From Exophiala sp. HKRS030 (taxonomy: Eukaryota > Ascomycota > Eurotiomycetes > Chaetothyriales > Herpotrichiellaceae), in assembly GCA_023897205.1 (NCBI GenBank), contig JAHWDD010000007.1:4278001-4342000 (forward strand): DNA of 64,000 bases, written 5' to 3'. Positions within the stretch are counted from its first letter, which is position 1. Each line of letters starts with the position of its first letter. Shown here one piece after another: positions 1 through 10,390 of the stretch. The position numbers and the translations under genes were made by a program. Under the pieces are notes generated by a model, which was not told the origin of the DNA, made no database searches, and was given only the letters and a program-made list of their open reading frames with translations.

Positions 1-1
1 A

Positions 2-1315
2 CTACAAAAGCTTGTCAACAACGCTCACGAACAGTCTCCAGATTTCATGCTCAAGTATGAGATTCTTGGCGGGAAGACCAGAATTACTGGTGGAACTGAG
101 GCATCTTGGTTCGCAGGGTCAATGTCTCGATTGCTTCGACCGGAGTGGGCACTACTACTTCCGGATTTAACCCTCGCAGTCAACATATACGACGAGCCTA
201 CCGTTTGTGCTCCAAGGGACCTCCTAGACAGAGTATTGCAGGCGCAGCAACTTAAAGATCTCGACCTAAGCCCGCTCCCCAAGACGACCGAAGTAGATTT
301 ATCACATTCACCAAGATTTCTCAGCATTGGAAAGCAGGATGCATGGGAAGCCATTACTATGTCATGTCCAGTCGATTCTCCAGCGAGGAATCCATTTTGT
401 ATGCCACCGGAACCCGATGCTGGTCCTCGGTTTATCCGCAACCTGAACGAGAGCAGCAATATCTGCGAGCATTGCGAACTTCAAGACTTGGAGGGTTTCT
501 TTATCGCGCCAGAGACCCTCCATCTAACGCATTCGCTTGCCCCGATCTGGTCGCAAGGGAAGCCTTCGTCGTTTAACGACCTTATCTTCCCTAGTCCATA
601 CTATTTGGCTAGAAATAGTGACTACAATGAGACTGGTGACCCTGAGTGGAGCGGTAAAGCTAGTCAACTCTACTGGGTAGGTGCTGCGACTGGTGGGCAT
701 ACAACCGAATCCAACTGGGAGAAGATGCAGCGGCAGCGAATGGTGCTCATGACACAAACTGGCTCGACAAAACCCGTTCAACTCCTTCGCGAAATTAATC
801 AAGGCCTATGGGAATCTTATACATCCAATATCTCGGAAGTCTCATCGCTGTTTTCAACTCGCGTCATGGGAGTGACGCCGCAATGCGAACACGCCGCATG
901 CGAGGCCCAGAAAGAAGCATTCGGAATAGCGGACCAAGAAGTCAAAGATCGATCGTCAGCGGCTTATCAGTATAAGTTCGCGCTCGATCTAGATGGAAAC
1001 AGCTTCAGCGGACGATTCTACAGACTCTTGCAGTCGAAGTCAATGGTCATCAAACAGACGGTCTTCGAAGAGTGGCATAATGACCGTATAATCCCATGGA
1101 TCCATTACATTCCTGTAAGCACCGGCTTTGATGAACTGCCGGAGTTGATGAGGTTTCTAGCGACAACGGAAAATGGAGAGGAGATCGCGGCTGGCATAGC
1201 ACGCGACAGCAGAGAATGGGCTGGCAAGGCTTTGAGGCCTGTGGATCTGCAATTGGTCTGGCTGAGAATGCTTTTGGAATATGCGAGGATCATGGATCCG
1301 CGCAGGGATTCTTGA
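2..1315 (+). CDS. GT90 (CAP10-type) glycosyltransferase, 3' part
   Basis: The reading frame is already open at the left edge, so the first 437 visible residues are the C-terminal part of a larger protein; ATG at 47 is internal. The C-terminal third carries the GT90/CAP10 signature: a stretch reading FALDLDGNSFSGRFYRLL, then QTVFEEWHNDRIIPWIHYIPVS split by a few residues, the usual block for fungal capsule-associated O-glycosyltransferases (CAP59/CAP10 relatives, xylosyltransferase-like). Such proteins are type II Golgi membrane enzymes that transfer sugars in wall or capsule polysaccharide synthesis; the N-terminal membrane anchor would lie outside the window. No intron is needed in the visible part. 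Stop is TGA at 1313-1315. Substrate cannot be told from sequence. Confidence 0.85.
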   Translation, partial: LQKLVNNAHEQSPDFMLKYEILGGKTRITGGTEASWFAGSMSRLLRPEWALLLPDLTLAVNIYDEPTVCAPRDLLDRVLQAQQLKDLDLSPLPKTTEVDLSHSPRFLSIGKQDAWEAITMSCPVDSPARNPFCMPPEPDAGPRFIRNLNESSNICEHCELQDLEGFFIAPETLHLTHSLAPIWSQGKPSSFNDLIFPSPYYLARNSDYNETGDPEWSGKASQLYWVGAATGGHTTESNWEKMQRQRMVLMTQTGSTKPVQLLREINQGLWESYTSNISEVSSLFSTRVMGVTPQCEHAACEAQKEAFGIADQEVKDRSSAAYQYKFALDLDGNSFSGRFYRLLQSKSMVIKQTVFEEWHNDRIIPWIHYIPVSTGFDELPELMRFLATTENGEEIAAGIARDSREWAGKALRPVDLQLVWLRMLLEYARIMDPRRDS

Positions 1316-1636
1316 TAGTTTAATTCTTGTAGTATTTTCGCTGACTGGCTAGGTCGGGTGCGGCGAGTTTAGTATCTGCTATCTACCGCCAACTCGCTAG
1401 ATACGATTCCAGTTCGATGCGCTCAAGGTACCTTTGTAAGTGTGTCGTGGAAGTTCTTTCAAATCCCTACCACTGGCCGGTCAAGATCAACCAGCCCAGA
1501 GGGCAAGGGGCATATTGAAAGCTAAGAGAACAACCCTTTTATGCCAATGCGGTGGTCGTTGCCCATCTGCCATGGAATCAAAGGTCGTGTTGAACAACGT
1601 TCTTTCCAAGTCTCGACTCTGGCCCTTGATGTGTCG

Positions 1637-3170
1637 TCAAGTCCGACCAAACAGTCCATACTGAGCCTTTTTGGTCTGAATTGTATCGCCCACAGCAGAT
1701 ACAAGACTACTGAAAGCGTAGCCCATCTCGCCCATTCTTTTCGTCAGCGACTTGATCTCTTGGTACGCATTGAACGTGCCCTCGGTGAAAAGACAGTATA
1801 CCATTTGAGGATATTTCTGGCCACCACGCTAATCGCCGACAGCTTTTATCTCGGTGTTAGTGTTGATAGCTGACTCGAACAAGATCACTGTCGAGCAAGC
1901 CCTTTGCAGATCCACACCTATGTCCCGTTAGTAACGAGGATTCTATCTATGGTAGGTTGTTTTGCTTGACTTGCCTTCAGAGCCAATCCGATATGTGGTC
2001 ACAAGAACATCCAGCGGCGAGTTCGGGTCATTGAACTCTGCCACCACCTTTTCCCTCTGGCTGTCACTTAGGTTAGAGTCGAAGAAGGTCGCTCTATAAA
2101 AGATTCCTCTTAACAGCTATGCGTTGTTAGTTTTCCCAGTCCAAGTATCCAATGTCGTCTTTGTCTGCTTACCCATTCCAGCCACTTCGCAGTAACAGGA
2201 TTTTGGCAGATAACCAGAATCTTCTTCTCTGCATACTGGATACTATGTTGTTTAACCAGTTTCAAAAAGTAACGAGCCTTAGGTAATCCTGAGACCATGA
2301 AGGTCAAATATTCCCCTCTCTGTGTGGACTTGTGATCAAAGTAGCCTGAGATTCGAACATCGAGGGTCTTAGGCCTCATTGATCCATTGTCCCTTCGTCA
2401 GGTGCATAGCTGAACTGCTACTCGCACATCCCGGAGGAGACATCGTGGGACAGAATATGAAGATAGTAGCATGCCTGTCGAACATAATGAGACCAGGTAG
2501 CGGATATCAGAAGTCAGGGGCCGGTACAGCGGAAGGCTGACTGAAATCGCATGTCACTCTTAACCTGCTTGTACTCTTCGAAAGTATCCTAGACCATCTG
2601 GAGCGTAATTGATCCTGCCGCATGTGGGAGCAGAGGACACTGAAAGGACGCGTTCCCTGGCTGAATCTGGATCCCAGAATGTTTGGCCCATCTATCAAGC
2701 ATTAGCACGGAGCTAGATGTTTTCGAGGATGGAAGAATAACTCACATTTTCACGCTCGCATCCTGGACATGAGCTAGGACATTTCTGAAAGTCTCTGGCA
2801 AGCGGGACTTATGCATCACAAAATGGGACCCGGCGGAATGGGATTGACATCACTCATGCTGAAGAGCAAGGTGTTGAGACAGATCTTGGATGCGTCTGAG
2901 TACTTTCGCTGGAGAATCTCATAACCACGGCACAGGTTCGCGCTCACGCAACAAACCAGTGACTCACAGGATCTGGTGCCCCTGAGAATACTGGCTATGG
3001 CATTTGCATTTAGTGTCCTTGGTTGTCTTTGACGCCCACTTCACACGGTAAGCCAGGCCTCTTTGAAAGTGCTTCGAGGATGACATAGGCAGAATTCTTC
3101 CCCCGCGAACCACGATGAAGTCTTGCCGAGACTGGCATCTCCTATTATATTCCATCTGCTCAATGATGAA
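1637..3170 (-). pseudogene. Decayed SNF2-type DNA helicase
   Basis: Reading the minus strand, fragments line up in the order of a fungal SNF2 helicase. A Walker A-like GDASLGKT lies near 3118-3149. The HELICc part follows: YAEKKILVICQNPVTAKWLEW (split, about 2170-2250), then FNDPNSPLDVLVTTYRIGSE at about 1985-2050, then GVDLQRACSTVILFES at about 1875-1925, then GQKYPQMVYCLFTEGTFN around 1765-1815. Remnant introns fit between blocks: one GTAAGC...TAG, and one GC-AG in place of GT-AG. A TAG codon interrupts the motif VI region just before RGGQKYP, and the N-terminal half needs several frame changes. I see no intact gene. Fungal SNF2 genes of this kind are often lineage-specific and lost. The exact 5' limit is uncertain. 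Confidence 0.6.
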
Positions 3171-3370
3171 AAGCAATGGCAGGCGGAAGGCAGACACACC
3201 ATTGTCCCACGAAGTATGGGGCCACGGAAATCTATGCCATCCAGACGAAAAGCCCGTCGTGACCTGGGCCCTTGTTGCGCGAGTCTCCATGGGGATTTGG
3301 TTGACTCGACTGCGCCAGAAACAATTCCATCGTCAACGGCGACAACAGCAAGGATGTGTAGTCAGGTAGC

Positions 3371-4320
3371 ATTCTTATAGGCGCGACTTTGACTTTCGAT
3401 CAACTGGAAGACGCAGCGGAGATGGGCTGGCGGTGAGCAGGTCCCCACAATGTGCCATATCCTGCATTCCTGCATGGCTGCCGGCTGCTGGCTGGTGGTC
3501 ATTTTTATATGTATATATATATATGAAAGGAAAAGATTGGATAGAAGGATGAATGGAGAGAAGATCCCACACCCCCTCCCCTGATCCATCGGGGAAACAG
3601 GAGGGAAGAGGAGAGATGGTTGGGATGATGGAGAAAGGAAAGATGGCGTCAAGGAGCAAGAGAAAGGGGGTATTTATACTTATCCGGCCCTCGAACGGGA
3701 GGCTTGTGAGTCAGATGGGGTGGATGGCAGTGACATAATCGACGGAGTCATAGTTGGGGAAAGTGAGACACATTGTTCTGTGATATTTCACCTTCCAGGG
3801 GTTTTGGTGAGACACCTCTGGACCGTCATCTTGGGCGGGCGTCAGAGGAGATAAAGGGATGGAGTCACCGGTATGGGTAGTGACGGAGCACGGCGCGGAG
3901 CCATATGGGCAAGCTGGAGTGGTGATGACCGCAAAGTGGAAAGGGAAAAGCGAAAGTGCCGAAGACACACGTTAGGTCTGGGTATAGTGATGTTCCAAGA
4001 CATGGCGGTGCTGTGACGGTTCGGGAGAGGAGTCATCGGTTTGGGTCAGTTGAGAAGACACGTTGGCCTCCACATTATGATCGGAGTGATCGTGTTGTAT
4101 TGACATAGAGGGCGGAAGCCAAATTCCCTCTGGCAGGGATGGAGTTGTGATCCTCACCGTTGTCCAGATGGTAGTCACCCACGATATGTCACTTCAAACG
4201 CTTTTGATTCGGGAACGGTAGAGTGAAGGCGCAGACTCAACGGAATGTAGAGTCAGCGTGTCCGTGAATGTATAAATCCAATAGTCTGTCCAGGAATGTT
4301 GACCACATGTCGATTCTGCA
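3371..4320. other. Gene-free spacer, purine-rich, with TA microsatellite
   Basis: No credible reading frame. It holds a (TA)n tract at about 3512-3524, a strongly purine-biased stretch from 3530 to 3670, and mixed sequence beyond. Short minus-strand frames at 3711-4178 have no recognisable family. Confidence 0.5.
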
Positions 4321-4354
4321 GGGTCAAGCGAGACGAGATATGTTAGTAGTCAGG

Positions 4355-4505
4355 TAAACCAGCAACTTATATTCTCGAGAGTATTCATTACTAGACCATA
4401 CATCGACGGATTTGGCGGACCCTGAATCGTCAAGGAGAGTAGCAAGTTCTCTAATAAAATCGACAGGGAGTAGAACTTCAAGGGAGACCATTATACAGGC
4501 GGTCT
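4355..4505 (+). repeat. Diverged single copy of the fold-back repeat
   Basis: This stretch resembles the right end of the array at 6.46-7.11 kb in the same order: a CTCGAGAGTATT block (about 4373-4384), CATCGACGGATTTGGCGGACC at 4401, AGTAGCAAGTTCTC, then CGACAGGGAGT, AACTTCAAGGGAG and ACCATTATA (to about 4495). The matching blocks near 7005-7105 are GATGGCCTTGGCGG, ACTAGCAAATTCTCC, CGACAGGGAGT, AATTCAAGGGAGG and ACCATTGTA. Both copies lie in the same orientation and enclose the xylitol dehydrogenase gene. Similarity was judged by eye. Confidence 0.6.
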
Positions 4506-4668
4506 TGATTGAGCCCGTCGTTGACAACTTTTCTGAATGTCACGTGTCTGATATTGATCAGTGAGAATCCCAGAAGTGTCTCGGACTATCAATGTTCCGA
4601 ACATCGGGCAAAATAACTTGAAATGACCGTGAATGACCATATTTGACCTAAACACGTGCCTGCACTTA

Positions 4669-4674
4669 CCCCGC
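4669..4674 (-). promoter_or_regulatory. Possible CreA site (CCCCGC)
   Basis: CCCCGC is the reverse complement of GCGGGG, which fits the CreA carbon-repressor consensus SYGGRG. It lies about 560 bp upstream of the xylitol dehydrogenase start. Six-base sites occur often by chance, and this one sits in a C-rich stretch. Confidence 0.25.
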
Positions 4675-4820
4675 CCGCGCCCGTGCCCGCCTCAACGTCG
4701 CCCCTCCCAACGACCAAAATGCCCACCCACGCACAACATCATCCACAGGGCCTTGAACTTCAAAGCGACCATACCGAGGAGTGCGAGGACTAAGCCGAAG
4801 AAAGCTCAATTCTCCAATTA

Positions 4821-4827
4821 GGCTAAA
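4821..4827 (+). promoter_or_regulatory. Possible XlnR/Xyr1 site (GGCTAAA)
   Basis: GGCTAAA matches the published consensus of the xylanolytic activator XlnR exactly. It lies 402 bp upstream of the start codon of a xylitol dehydrogenase, a gene of the pentose pathway that XlnR-type factors control in several filamentous ascomycetes. Position and target are suggestive; binding is inferred only. Confidence 0.35.
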
Positions 4828-5166
4828 AGATTGCTCTGCCCTCCGCCGCCGTTATCCTCCAACTGGACTCCGGTGGGCAAACACTAACACTTCTCCACGC
4901 GCTCACTTCACACCATGACGAAGCACACAGGTAGGGAAGATGTCACCCCGGTCTCACAGTGATGTCGTGCGGATTACCAGCATTGGTATTCCAGCCGATG
5001 TGGGAACGGCTTGAGGTCCTGAACGGTAAGTGGTTTCTTGGGATCGTGGTCATTTACACAACCTCCTCAAGGCGGACTTTTGTTGACTTTTGTTAACCTT
5101 CTGTCTGTTTTGTTGACAACACTTCCCTACCTTATCTCGAGACTCTCATATCTATTTCATCGTAGG

Positions 5167-5174
5167 TATATATA
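5167..5174 (+). promoter_or_regulatory. TATA box candidate
   Basis: TATATATA lies 55 bp before the predicted ATG at 5229 and directly precedes a pyrimidine-rich leader. It would give a very short 5' leader. Confidence 0.4.
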
Positions 5175-5228
5175 CACATCCTTCCCCGCTCTTATCACTG
5201 CCGCGTTGCGATCTGAAAGTCCGACATC

Positions 5229-6376
5229 ATGGCTACAGAACAGGTTCAAACACGAGTAAGTCATACTCACACTATTGTCAACATATGATGAACGGGAAGA
5301 AATTCAATTTACTGAAAGAGTGGCAGGAGAACAACTCTTTTGTCCTCCGTGGAATCAAAGACGTGACATTCGAAGAGCGCCCGATTCCCAAATTAACCAA
5401 CCCACACGATGTACTCCTGCAAGTCAACTTCACCGGCATCTGCGGCTCAGACGTCCACTACTGGCAGCATGGGCGGATAGGGCACTACGTGGTTCATGAC
5501 CCGATGGTTCTAGGCCACGAATCTGCGGGTACTGTGTTAGAGGCTGGTTCGTCTGTCAAGACGCTGAAGAAGGGCGACCGCGTTGCCATGGAGCCAGGTA
5601 TTCCTTGTCGTCGGTGCGTACGCTGCAAGGAGGGCAAATACAACCTATGCTTCGACATGGCCTTCGCAGCTACTCCGCCATATGATGGAACGCTTGCAAA
5701 ATACTACATCTTACCTGAGGACTTTTGCTACAAGCTGCCCGACCATGTCTCGTTGGAGGAAGGCGCCCTACTCGAGCCGTTGGCAGTTGGCGTGCACATC
5801 ACCAAACAGGCTAATATTCAACAAGGTGATTCCGTAGTCGTCTTCGGCGCCGGTCCCGTGGGTTTGCTCGTTGCCGCAGTTGCGCGGGCATTCGGAGCCA
5901 AGAAGATTGTCGCCGTCGACATCAACGCTGAGCGACTTGAATTTGCCAAATCCTTCGCCGCTGACACCACATTCATCCCTTCAAAAGTCTCGGCGCAAGA
6001 AAACGCACAGAAGATAAAAGACGAACATGACCTACCGATAGGCGCTGACGTCGCAATTGACGCCAGTGGCGCAGCACCCAGCGTACAGACTGCAATTCAC
6101 GTCCTGCGTACTGGCGGTAGTTATGTCCAGGGTGGCATGGGCGGAGACGAAATCACCTTTCCCATCATGGCTGCATGTACCAAAGAGTTGACAATCAAGG
6201 GCAGTTTCAGATATTCTAGTGGTGATTACGAGACAGCTCTGGAACTGGTTTCGAGCGGCAAGATCGATGTCAAGAAGCTGATCAGCAGGAAGGTCGGATT
6301 TGAAGAGGCCGAAAAGGCCTTTGAAGACGTCAGGCAGGGGAAGGCTATCAAGGTGTTGATCGAGGGCCCGAAATAA
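5229..6376 (+). CDS. xdhA: Xylitol dehydrogenase (D-xylulose reductase)
   Basis: Predicted exons are 5229-5255 and 5327-6376, giving 358 residues. The first exon is only MATEQVQTR; the 71-nt intron starts GTAAGT, has a TACTGAA-like branch site and ends GCAG. This start restores the family's normal N-terminus, unlike the in-frame ATG at 5285, which lies in the intron. It is a zinc-dependent medium-chain dehydrogenase: catalytic zinc ligands C48 (GICGSDVHYW), H73 and E74 (GHES); structural zinc cysteines at 103, 106, 109 and 117; Rossmann motif GAGPVGLL followed by AVDI, whose Asp favours NAD over NADP. The family oxidises xylitol to D-xylulose in cytosolic pentose catabolism. Sorbitol or L-arabinitol dehydrogenase are the alternatives. 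The gene stands between two diverged repeat copies. Confidence 0.92.
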
Positions 6377-6454
6377 AAAGCTCGTTCGTTGCATGCATAA
6401 TTTTAACCTGACGTTTGACTCCCTATCGAGTTTGTGACGCCCTTGGCTGCCATC

Positions 6455-7110
6455 GTTGACGACTCAGAGCCCGCTGAAGCCATCGAGACATAGTCTGGTA
6501 ATAGAATACTCTCGAGAAATACAACTCACCCGTTAACTAATCAGAGACCGCCAACGCTATCGAGGTATAGTCTAGTGAGTGATAAAATTCTCCCGAAAAT
6601 ATGACTTGCTTGTTGACGGTTTTCAGACCGCCAAGGCCATCGAGCGGTGATATTTTACTCGTTGAAATTGTCACCAGGAAGTAAGTAAACATTTTCGACG
6701 GTACTATATGAAGGCTCGATAACCTCGGCGGTCTCTCTATCGCCAACAAGCAAGTAATATACTCGAGAGTATTATATTACTAGGTATTCACTGCTTGATA
6801 ACGTCAACAATCACGGACTGTCACTATGTCGCTAATAAACAAGTAATATACTGGAGAGTATTATATGACTCCTTGATGACCCTGGCGGTCTCTAGTTCAT
6901 CAACCGGCAAGTAAATATACTCGAAAGTACGATATTACTGCTCGATGACCATGGCGGTCTCTGTATCGTCAACAAGCAAGTAATTTACTTGAGAGTATAT
7001 AATACTGCTCGATGGCCTTGGCGGTCTCTGCATCGCCAACAAGACTAGCAAATTCTCCGCCAAACCCGACAGGGAGTCAAAATTCAAGGGAGGACCATTG
7101 TATGGCCAGA
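6455..7110. repeat. Fold-back array of 65-80 bp subrepeats
   Basis: Units contain a core CTCGATGRCCNTGGCGGTCTCT followed by CAACAAGCAAGTAATATA and an imperfect palindrome around CTCGAG. Cores in direct orientation are at 6715-6736, 6792-6823 (degenerate), 6871-6893, 6941-6962 and 7008-7029. To the left the same core is reverse-complemented at 6465-6487, 6542-6564 and 6624-6644. The array is therefore an inverted repeat with its centre near 6670-6700. The right end (7045-7105) matches the single copy at 4355-4505. No coding capacity is seen. It may be a fold-back or MITE-like element, or a decayed satellite. Confidence 0.7.
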
Positions 7111-7249
7111 GTCTGCCATATGTTTGAATATGTTCATCTTGGAAGACCCCTTATCTTGTACAAAACAAGTCAAATCTGCCCAAGCCCTTTAATACGGAAA
7201 TGCAGAACGACGAGGTGTCGACTTTTCATATCCACTCGGACATGTTACC

Positions 7250-9308
7250 TTAGTGGCCTGCCTCTAGGTGGATGACTTTATCTGGATTGAGGATACCAAG
7301 GGGATCGAGTGATTGTTTGAGCTGCATCACTTCTGTCAGCATAGAACGAGATTTGAAAGCCAAAGATGAGTGCATGTTTACCTTTCTCATTGCACTGATT
7401 GTATCTTCTCCAACTTCTTCTCGGAGGAATTCTCTTTTCTTCAGACCAACTCCGTGTTCTCCGGTCACAGTCCCGTCCATGGCAAGAGCACGTTTGCACA
7501 TGCGATGAACCAGATCTTCAGTGACTTTTTTCTCTTCTTCACTGTACAACAAAATGGCTACCTCGATGTTAGCCGCGAATATCATAGATCTGGTGGAAAA
7601 CTCACCGTGGAAGTTACCATCACCGACGTGGCCAACAATGGCACCCAGAATGCCACTTGCTGCAATGTCGTCTTTAGTTTCCTGAATGATATCTGCCAAT
7701 CGGCTGATGGGAACGGCCTAGAATCATGTCAGTCAAAGCTTCCTCTCCTGACGAAAGCGTCCTACTCACCACGTCCGTAGTCCACACATGATCTTGTGGA
7801 TTTCTCTTCATGCCCATAACACTCCACAATGCTTCTTTACGAGCACTCCAGAGTTCAGTGGCCTCATCAGCCGTCTTTGCAAATTCGAAGGTCTTGTTTT
7901 TGGAGAGTTTAGCAAGTCGCTGGACAGTAGAGATCTGTTCCTTGACTCCATCCGGTGTGCCAGCAAACTTGAAGAACAAAGTGGGAGATTCCTCCCATTT
8001 CCGACTGGTAGATCCACTGGCGTTGATACACTTCATCTGTACATCATCAAGAATTTCCATACCAGCGAGTTGAATGCCTTCACCGACCACTTTAGCCACA
8101 CACTCAGCCGCTGCATGAATGCTGGGGAAAGAAGCCACTGCGACACTCTGATTCTTGGGAATGACAGCCACTTTCAATGTTGCCTCGGTGACTATTCCAA
8201 GAGTGCCCTCGCTGCCAATAAATAGTTGCGTCAAGTTGTAACCTGCGCTGGATTTCCTCGGGCGTCGACGAGTCTTGATGATAGTCCCATCGGCAAGAAC
8301 AACGGTAAGGGATACAACCCAGTCGCGCATAGTACCATATCTGTAAGCGTTTGTGCCAGAACATCCTGTACCAACCATTCCACCGATTTTGGCACCCGGG
8401 CCCGGGTCGGGTGGAAAGAACATGCCGTGTTCGTGAAGATCTTCGTTCAGATCTTCCCAGCCAAGGGCCGGTTGCACCACAATATCGAGATCAGATGGAT
8501 GAAACTCAAGGATCTTGTCCATACGACCCAAATCCACACAAATGCCTCCTCTTGTAGGTGCGAAATGACCTTCGAGACTTGTACCACCAGAGAGGGCAGT
8601 GACGGGGATTTTGCGCTGATGGCAGACTTTCATTATTTTGGAGACTTCTTCGGTAGTTGCCGGGTACACGACGAGGAAAGGTCGTTCGTTGGGTTTGGTT
8701 TTGTATGAAGACCAGTCAGATCCGGAGTGAGCCTCCAGATCAGTTTCAACGGTCGAAACATTATCTTTTCCGACAATGAGGGCAATGTCGGTCCAAGCGG
8801 CTTGTAAAACAGAGGTTCGGGTATCATGCTGAGGCGGTTGAGCTGAGCTCAGAGGACTAATCGATGAGGTGTCTAGAGCCTTTTCTCCAATACTTCCGAG
8901 GTAGTATGCGAGACCAGCAACGGTGAGGATGACTATGAGATTGTCAGTCCCCGCCGCGAGTATTTAGCAATCGGTCAGTAAAGTCACAAGCGTACCTGCA
9001 CTAATCTCGAGCGTTCGGCCACTATTCCCTCTACGGGCAGCGGTACCTTGTATATAGGCTGTCTCTTGAGAGCGTTCTCGTTGTAAGCGGTCACTGGTGG
9101 CTTGGTATAATTGACCTTTGAAAGACGGTTTGCCTTGATCTTCGTCTCTGCGCCTGACTGGCGAATTGTGGAATGATCTCGTGCAACACAGCTGTCGCAA
9201 TGAAGAAGAGAGTGTCTGTGTCTGTATCTGTGTCTGTGTCTGTGACTGCTGAGTAATTGTGCGGAGAATACTGCTGGCCGGCTGGCGCAGTCTGTAGATG
9301 GGTTTCAT
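7250..9308 (-). CDS. DLD1: D-lactate dehydrogenase (cytochrome), mitochondrial
   Basis: Five exons on the minus strand: 8996-9308, 7770-8932, 7606-7717, 7382-7557 and 7250-7321; the lengths sum to 1,836 nt, 611 residues. The N-terminus is Arg/Ser/Gln-rich with an RSFHNSP-type mitochondrial presequence including a QT repeat, then a hydrophobic segment (ILTVAGLAYYLGSIG). The FAD-binding PCMH domain includes ALSGGTSLEGHFAP, the C-terminal FAD-oxidase domain WTTDVAVPISRL, GHVGDGNFHAILL and the end GEHGVGLKK...LDPLGILNPDKV. The enzyme oxidises D-lactate to pyruvate and passes electrons to cytochrome c in the inner membrane or intermembrane space. All introns are GT-AG. A TTG/GTG start upstream of 9308 is not needed. 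Confidence 0.92.
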
Positions 9309-10390
9309 TGTGAAGGAGTGAAGGAGTGAAGGAGTGATGTCTGTGGGAGTCCTGCGTCCTATCGAGTTGTCATTCTTGCCCGTCCTTCTCCTCAGACCTT
9401 TCACCGGGTATGGGCAGAGTCAAAGAGAAATATATAGTCGAGAAGAGAGTCGGGCAATGGGATAATGGATCACGCCTTCAATCGGCTAACGGGAGACGGA
9501 GGGTGCAGGCGGGTGTCAATAGTAAATGAGGGACTGGTAGTTCATAAAATCTATGGTGTCTGCCCTATGGGTGAGAGAGAATTGGAGTACGACAGCTTCC
9601 CTGGCGACTGGTTCCCGTTCGGAGACGCGCGCACGACATGCCGTAGGTGCCGTCCATGGCGTGGCAGACCGTAGGTGACCGCAGTGACCTTGGAAGCCTC
9701 AGCCGAGGTTTTTCTCCGCATCGAACCATAGCCGAGACAGCCACGCCGACGTGTGGTGAACAAGCCCGAACACGTGCCTGAAGCAAGCCTAAGTTGCAGG
9801 AGGATGTCGTCGAGCTGAGTCCCAACCATAGCCTACGAAGAGGAGACTCGTACGGCCGATGGGCCCTCTTTCCGCCACCCTCCATAGCCGAAGGTGGTCA
9901 CCTTTACCGCCGTCTTTGCTACATCACGCAACCTGAGAGATATACTCCGTAGAAGGTATACACGGAATACTAGGTAAATACTAACTACTCCGTAGAAGGA
10001 TTGAGGCATCCGTGTCAGATCAGCACAATCCAAAGGCGGGGCTCCGCAAGATCTAGAAGCACCCATGCTTACAGAATGCACAAACCATCGAATCGGCAGT
10101 TAGATATATCGTGACTGCTGCTTGGACGAAACTACCAAGCAACGCACTTTTGAATATGCGATGTTTACCCCGGGTTTTTCCTTTTGATCATGTAACCTTC
10201 CAATCCATCATGTATTTCCTCTGACACTTCCATATTTGCTTGACTCCAATCATGCTTGCTGATAAACATAGTGAGAAGTCTGATACCATATCATACATAA
10301 CACTGACCCGGCAATGATGCCTAAAAACAATGCGCCGCAATCATTCTTCATTTCCATGTCTCCCTTTTTTGGCCCAACGAACTTCACAAT
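9309..10390. other. Spacer upstream of DLD1 and downstream of the Kelch/BTB gene
   Basis: No gene seen. The leader of DLD1 begins with four GAAGGAGT-like units (9311-9334). Two exact TACTCCGTA nonamers, each followed by GAAGG, lie at 9943-9951 and 9986-9994. Confidence 0.5.

Larger units (their letters stand above)
4530..5160. other. Upstream region of the xylitol dehydrogenase gene
   Basis: No gene seen. It contains a C-rich stretch at 4666-4720, a CACGTG E-box-like site at 4653-4658, and possible CreA- and XlnR-type sites listed separately. Confidence 0.45.

Noticed and set aside
9210..9335. Tandem repeat (TCTGTG and GAAGGAGTG units) as a separate element
   Set aside because: It is a low-complexity part of the DLD1 presequence (QT repeat) and its leader, not an independent element.
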